A stretch of 64,000 nucleotides of DNA from Prinia subflava (taxonomy: Eukaryota; Chordata; Aves; Passeriformes; Cisticolidae), in the NCBI RefSeq assembly GCF_021018805.1, contig NW_026960608.1, positions 1,612,001 to 1,676,000 of the forward strand. The letters run 5' to 3'. Positions 60,068 to 64,000 of this stretch are shown in pieces (positions within the stretch are counted from its first letter, which is position 1; the number at the start of each line of letters is the position of its first letter). The notes beneath the pieces were generated by a model. That model ran no database searches. It had not been told where the DNA came from and saw nothing but the letters and a program-made list of their open reading frames with translations. The position numbers were made by a program, and so were the translations under genes.

Positions 60068-60215
60068 TTTAAATCCCTAGAAGTGTTCAAGGCCAGGATG
60101 GATGGGGCTTGGAGCAACCTGGGATAGGGAAAGGTATCCCTGTCTGGTTGGGAGTGGAACAAGATGAACTTTCAGGTCCCTCTCAACCCAACCCATTACA
60201 TGATTCTATGAAATT
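60068..60215 (+). mobile_element. CR1 LINE 3' fragment
   Basis: Contains gaagtgttcaaggccaggat, ggggcttggagcaacctggg, tttcaggtccctctcaaccc and the terminal catgattctatgaaat. Confidence 0.85.
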
Positions 60216-61165
60216 TCACTGGGAATTTCTTCCCAGACAGGATTTGTTGAGGTGTTCAGGGTGTAGCCATGCACAAGGACAGCTTTTCTTGTTGGGAGGT
60301 GTCCAAATCTGCAGGAACAATCCCAGCCAGAGTTTCTGCCTCTTGGAAAGGGGAGCAGGAATCTCCCTGTCAGATCTGGGATTTTCTGGACAATGCAGTG
60401 CCTGTGCTCAGCTCTGATCTTTCCAGCACCAATCTCACACTATTTGGCTCCACAAAACTCTGGCTTTTGAGCAGTCGTTGGGAGCAGAAGAGCTGCAATG
60501 AGCAAAGCTTTGAGGAGGAGGTTTGTTTTGAAGCTGACACCTCTCACTTCTGCTAGAGCCCCATTCCCAGGATCTGGAGGAATTCTGAGGACTGTGGCAG
60601 GACACATCTTGCAGCTGGGTGTCCCTGCTCCCCTGTGCTTCCAGCCTCCCAGAGCCTTCCCTTGGGATTCCCTCACGCTGGAACCCACTCCCCTTGCCTC
60701 CTCCAGCCCAGCATTTTCTAGCTCCTCATCCCTGATCTTTCCTGAAGTGGAAAGTTTATCCAGGCTGTGTCCAGCTGTCTCTTTGGGAATGATGGTCAAA
60801 TAAAGCCTTTCCCATCTTATCTTCATCAGATCATTAAGGCACCCTCAGGAGAAATTCCACACTCAGCAGCAAATGCTGGGGAAGAGCTCAAGGGGGAAAG
60901 GCCCTGAGTCAACACAAAATGATGGAAAATCGGTGATCAGCCCCAAATGATTCAATTTCCAGTATCAAAGAACTGTTCTACCTCACCTGGGAACTGCAGG
61001 TCCTTCCTGCAGCGTGAGGAGAAATGGAAGTCATATTCCAAGGGTCCCAAGTTAATTCAGCTCTTAATGACACTGAGCATGTTCTCTTCCCTTAAATTAC
61101 ACATGACACAAGTGAGACTAAATTCCACAAAACCACAGGAGCTCAGAGTCAAATTTGAATACATT
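60216..61165. other. intergenic, no gene seen
   Basis: No coding-like frame or clear repeat. It includes an AATAAA at 60798 on the plus strand with no gene attached. Confidence 0.4.
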
Positions 61166-61172
61166 TGTATTA

Positions 61173-61178
61173 TTTATT
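61173..61178 (-). terminator. candidate poly(A) signal of the FNDC3-like gene
   Basis: AATAAA on the minus strand, about 2.1 kb beyond the stop at 63320. The interval is AT-rich and repeat-poor, as in a long 3' UTR. Confidence 0.4.
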
Positions 61179-63319
61179 GGCTGTATTAAATATATTATCT
61201 GTTTGATAGTTACAATTTAGTAATACAATGCATGGCAGCTTTAACATACGTTTGAGATACCTCAAAATGACAATACAAGAAAACTGAAGATACCTAAAAT
61301 ACATTAATGCCACAAGGGTACATCCTTCTGGAATGGACAACAGCTGATGGAAAATCTGTATTGCAATAAAAAAGCCTGGATATTTTCTGGAAATAGGAGC
61401 ATTTTGTGGCAATTACAAAAGGATTCAATTTCATTTACCAGTGGTGATTTGTTAGTATTTACTCTGTGATCCTAATTTCAGGACTATTATTGCCAAATAA
61501 ACCTCTACAAGTTGGTTCTAAGGAGTTAAGAAAGAACCCTTTGGCAACAGAGATTTGCTGCAGGCAGTTTATCTGCTAAAGGGAGACTATGAGGAAAGTA
61601 AAGACAGATTGTAAACTCTTCTGCAAACTAGAGACTAATATCTGTATAAAACTGACACTGGAGGGAGAGATTTCTATGATATAATAAATGATTAACTTAA
61701 AGTTCTGCTACAAGTAGAACAATACATTCAAACATACATTTTTTTCTTTCCAGGACTTTTAATCAAAATAAATAGAGTACAAAAACAAAGGGTACGTTCT
61801 GAAAAGATTAATTTCAGATTGCACCATCAATCTACTGTGAAGAGGATTAAGTGATACTAGGTCATAATTTAGGTTTTCCACATCTGAAATACAACACAAT
61901 GCCTCAAACTCTAACACAATATTATTCCTCAATTGCTGTAGGAGAAAGACCCTTAAAAGTGATTAATTAATTACCAGAAACACATTGCCTATAGCTCTGT
62001 CACATCCACCCTCCCACCCACAAGTGCATCACTCTGATGGCCAAAGTGGAGCCACAGACTTTGCAAAATATCCTAAATCTACTGTTCTGTGGCATGTCCC
62101 AAATGCTGTTGGCAAGACCCATCCTGAAACATTGGAAATTTGTGAGTTCTAGCTTTCAAAAGCTTTGATCTAAAGGAGTCAGGAGGTGCCAGGCTCCTCC
62201 TCAGGGATTTACAAGCAGATGGAACACAACAGTCAAATGTAATGCACAGTGTCCACAAAAATATCCCCCAGCTGACCAGGACGAGTTTCAGACAAGTTCA
62301 TAGCAGGCTGAACATTCCCAACAGGAAAACCATGGAATGTGAAGCTGCTACCACTGGGATAGCAAGTTTAAAACATTGTATAAATGTTATCTAAAGAGTT
62401 CTCTCACGTACAATTTGCTTGTTGGGGTTAACTTTGAAGGGCACCCAAAGCAGGCTGAACTTTTCATTTTCTGGTTAATAATAGTACAAAAACATTTGCT
62501 CAGTTTGAGCCAAATAGTGTAACATTTATCATAAATGCACTCTTTCTCCTTAAAGACAAGTCCTGCGCTGTTCTGAGCATGTTGCACAGGGAATTACTTT
62601 TCTCTCAGGCACTGAGAGTGAAATGTGGATTGGGCCAAAGCTGCTCAGGACAGCAGGAACATTCTGGGCAGTCTTTCCTGGGCATCCCGGCTGAGCGCCA
62701 CATCCTGCTGGCATTGGTTTGGATTAAAACCCTAAAAAACCCTGGCACCCTCTACTCCAACACTTGAAATGATTATTACGGAATCCCAAGTATTAAAATA
62801 ACTGTAAAGTAGCAATGTCACAAAGTCAATATTGTGCTTTCCTTCTACAGACTAGTAAATGTGGTATGCTCTAGTAGGCTCTGCAGTTCTGCTCTAAGCT
62901 CAAGCACTTGTGCTGCTGGATTTCATGGATATCAAACTACAGCAAAACCTGATGTAACAGCCATCGCCTCCTGCTGCTCTGGTGGTGCTGGGAAAGGACT
63001 GTTCCAGCAATGCCTTCCCTCTCCAACTGGCTGGGATGGGGAGAGAGGAGGAGTGTGCACATTCCCTCAGTGTGCACCGTAAGGCAGCTGATTGCTGTTC
63101 TCTAACAGCTCACCCTGATTGCAGAGGCCCCAAGGTCATCCTTTCTACAGGAAATCTGTGTCCAGAATTTGGAAAGGATCTGCCAAGCCAGTCTCACCGG
63201 CAGCCAGCAGCAGGAGCGGGAACACATGGAGCAAGAGGTTCCCAGCTAGGATTTCATTGAACTACCCATAAGTACCCCAGAGAGTTCTGTACAGACAGCT
63301 GAGCAGGGCCAGCTCTGCC
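61179..63319 (-). other. probable 3' UTR of the FNDC3-like gene
   Basis: 2.1 kb without repeats or coding frames between the stop codon and the candidate poly(A) signal. Confidence 0.4.
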
Positions 63320-63740
63320 CTACTTGATGGCGAAGTACTGGATGACCACGGCAAAGAGGATAGCAACCATAGCGAAGCTGCAGAGCAGCGCGATGGCGAT
63401 GACGCACCCCTCGCGCAGCCGCTTCCCGCTCTGCACCAGCTCCGTGCTGGCCGGGGCTGCTGCAGGGCCCGGCTCCTGGTGCTGGCAGCAGGACACGGTG
63501 CTGGGGCTGTAGGGGCCATAGAGCTCCGGGCAGCCTGGCAGGTCATGGCACTGGCGGCCAGCGCAGATGCGCGCGCGGTATTCACAGTTTGTCTGCGCGG
63601 CCGGCAGCCGGAACCATGGCTATGGGACCTTGTATACCTGGCAGGAGACAGGAGCCACTTCAGTCAGGAGCACCTCATTCACCAACAGCACCTGGAACTG
63701 CCTGTCCTGCTCCAGGCCTGTGTGCAGTGCTGGGCACAGC
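63320..63740 (-). pseudogene. FNDC3C1: FNDC3-family gene, last exon, with an in-frame stop
   Basis: On the minus strand the frame ends with a hydrophobic tail anchor (CVIAIALLCSFAMVAILFAV, then VIQYFAIK and TAG at 63322-63320). Before it is the end of a fibronectin type III domain: NCEYRARICAGRQC, then ELYGPYSPSTV. This matches the C-terminal layout of FNDC3A/B, which are ER or Golgi tail-anchored proteins with about nine FN3 domains. The location next to TAF9B matches the mammalian X-linked Fndc3c1 / FND3C2P locus. An in-frame TAG (63622-63620) interrupts the domain between VYKVP and PWFRLP. The 5' border of the exon is uncertain. Confidence 0.65.
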
Positions 63741-64000
63741 CTGGAGTTGCCCTCCTCTCCCCAGCTTCATAAAATCACAGCTTAAATCTCTGGAGAATTC
63801 ACGATTCATTTAAGTTTCCTGCCACACCCCACAATGAGGCCTCACCTGGGCTGGAAGGTTCAGAAAGAAGAAAAAAATCATCCTGCATATTCTTCCTTAA
63901 ATCTCCTCCACCAAAGTGGACTCTGATTAACAGAGGCAGTGGTACCACAGACCACCAGGATTAAGAATCAAGAGCCAAAGGAATTGTTGGGAGAACAAGA
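63741..64000 (-). other. intron of the FNDC3-like gene, presumed
   Basis: No coding similarity was seen. Earlier exons would lie right of the window. Confidence 0.35.

Noticed and set aside
63604..63634. The 18 bases GTATAC...CATAG around the FNDC3-like TAG as an intron
   Set aside because: Far below the minimum vertebrate intron length, despite GT and AG ends.

Overview
The window reads as nuclear DNA of a bird, probably a songbird. It carries vertebrate genes with many short exons and GT-AG introns, fragments of the avian CR1 LINE with its typical 3' end, and many endogenous-retrovirus (ERV) LTRs. Four genes are recognisable. PDZD11 (minus, 3.2-5.2 kb) looks intact at 140 codons. KIF4A (plus, 5.8-27.0 kb) shares a GC-rich bidirectional promoter with PDZD11. 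TAF9B (minus, 43.4-46.5 kb) converges on KIF4A. The last exon of an FNDC3-family gene (minus, 63.3-63.7 kb) lies upstream of TAF9B. In mammals these are X-linked genes; in songbirds I would expect them on chromosome 4A.

The main observation is that the KIF4A copy keeps about 30 exons and their introns but cannot encode a kinesin. It has three in-frame stops, a one-base frameshift, a Gly-to-Arg change in the ATP-binding P-loop and a damaged splice acceptor. TAF9B appears shifted by one base at an exon junction, has a GC splice donor and has lost several arginines. The FNDC3-like exon has an in-frame TAG. Many changes are C-to-T or G-to-A. KIF4A is needed for mitosis, so a working copy must exist elsewhere. 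The simplest reading is an unprocessed, degenerating copy on a non-recombining chromosome. A female-limited neo-W copy of chromosome 4A (as in Sylvioidea warblers and larks) fits best, but this is inference.

Retroelements make up much of the rest. KIF4A introns hold a truncated class I ERV, two ERVL-type solo LTRs and two other LTRs. The KIF4A-TAF9B intergenic region (27.5-43.3 kb) is a TA-rich island swollen by an env-less ERVL-type provirus, 29.2-37.8 kb on the minus strand. That provirus carries two solo LTRs of other classes nested in pol and a third insert in one LTR. Four more LTR insertions lie beside it. A second provirus (47.15-56.33 kb, minus, class I, 4-bp target duplication) has recognisable gag, protease, RT, RNase H-integrase and env remnants, followed by further LTR debris. 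Target-site duplications (5 bp for the ERVL type, 4 bp for class I, 6 bp for class II) sort most insertions by class.

I found no rRNA, tRNA or CRISPR array and no convincing new gene system. Exon limits were placed by eye from splice signals and recalled protein families; no alignment was run.
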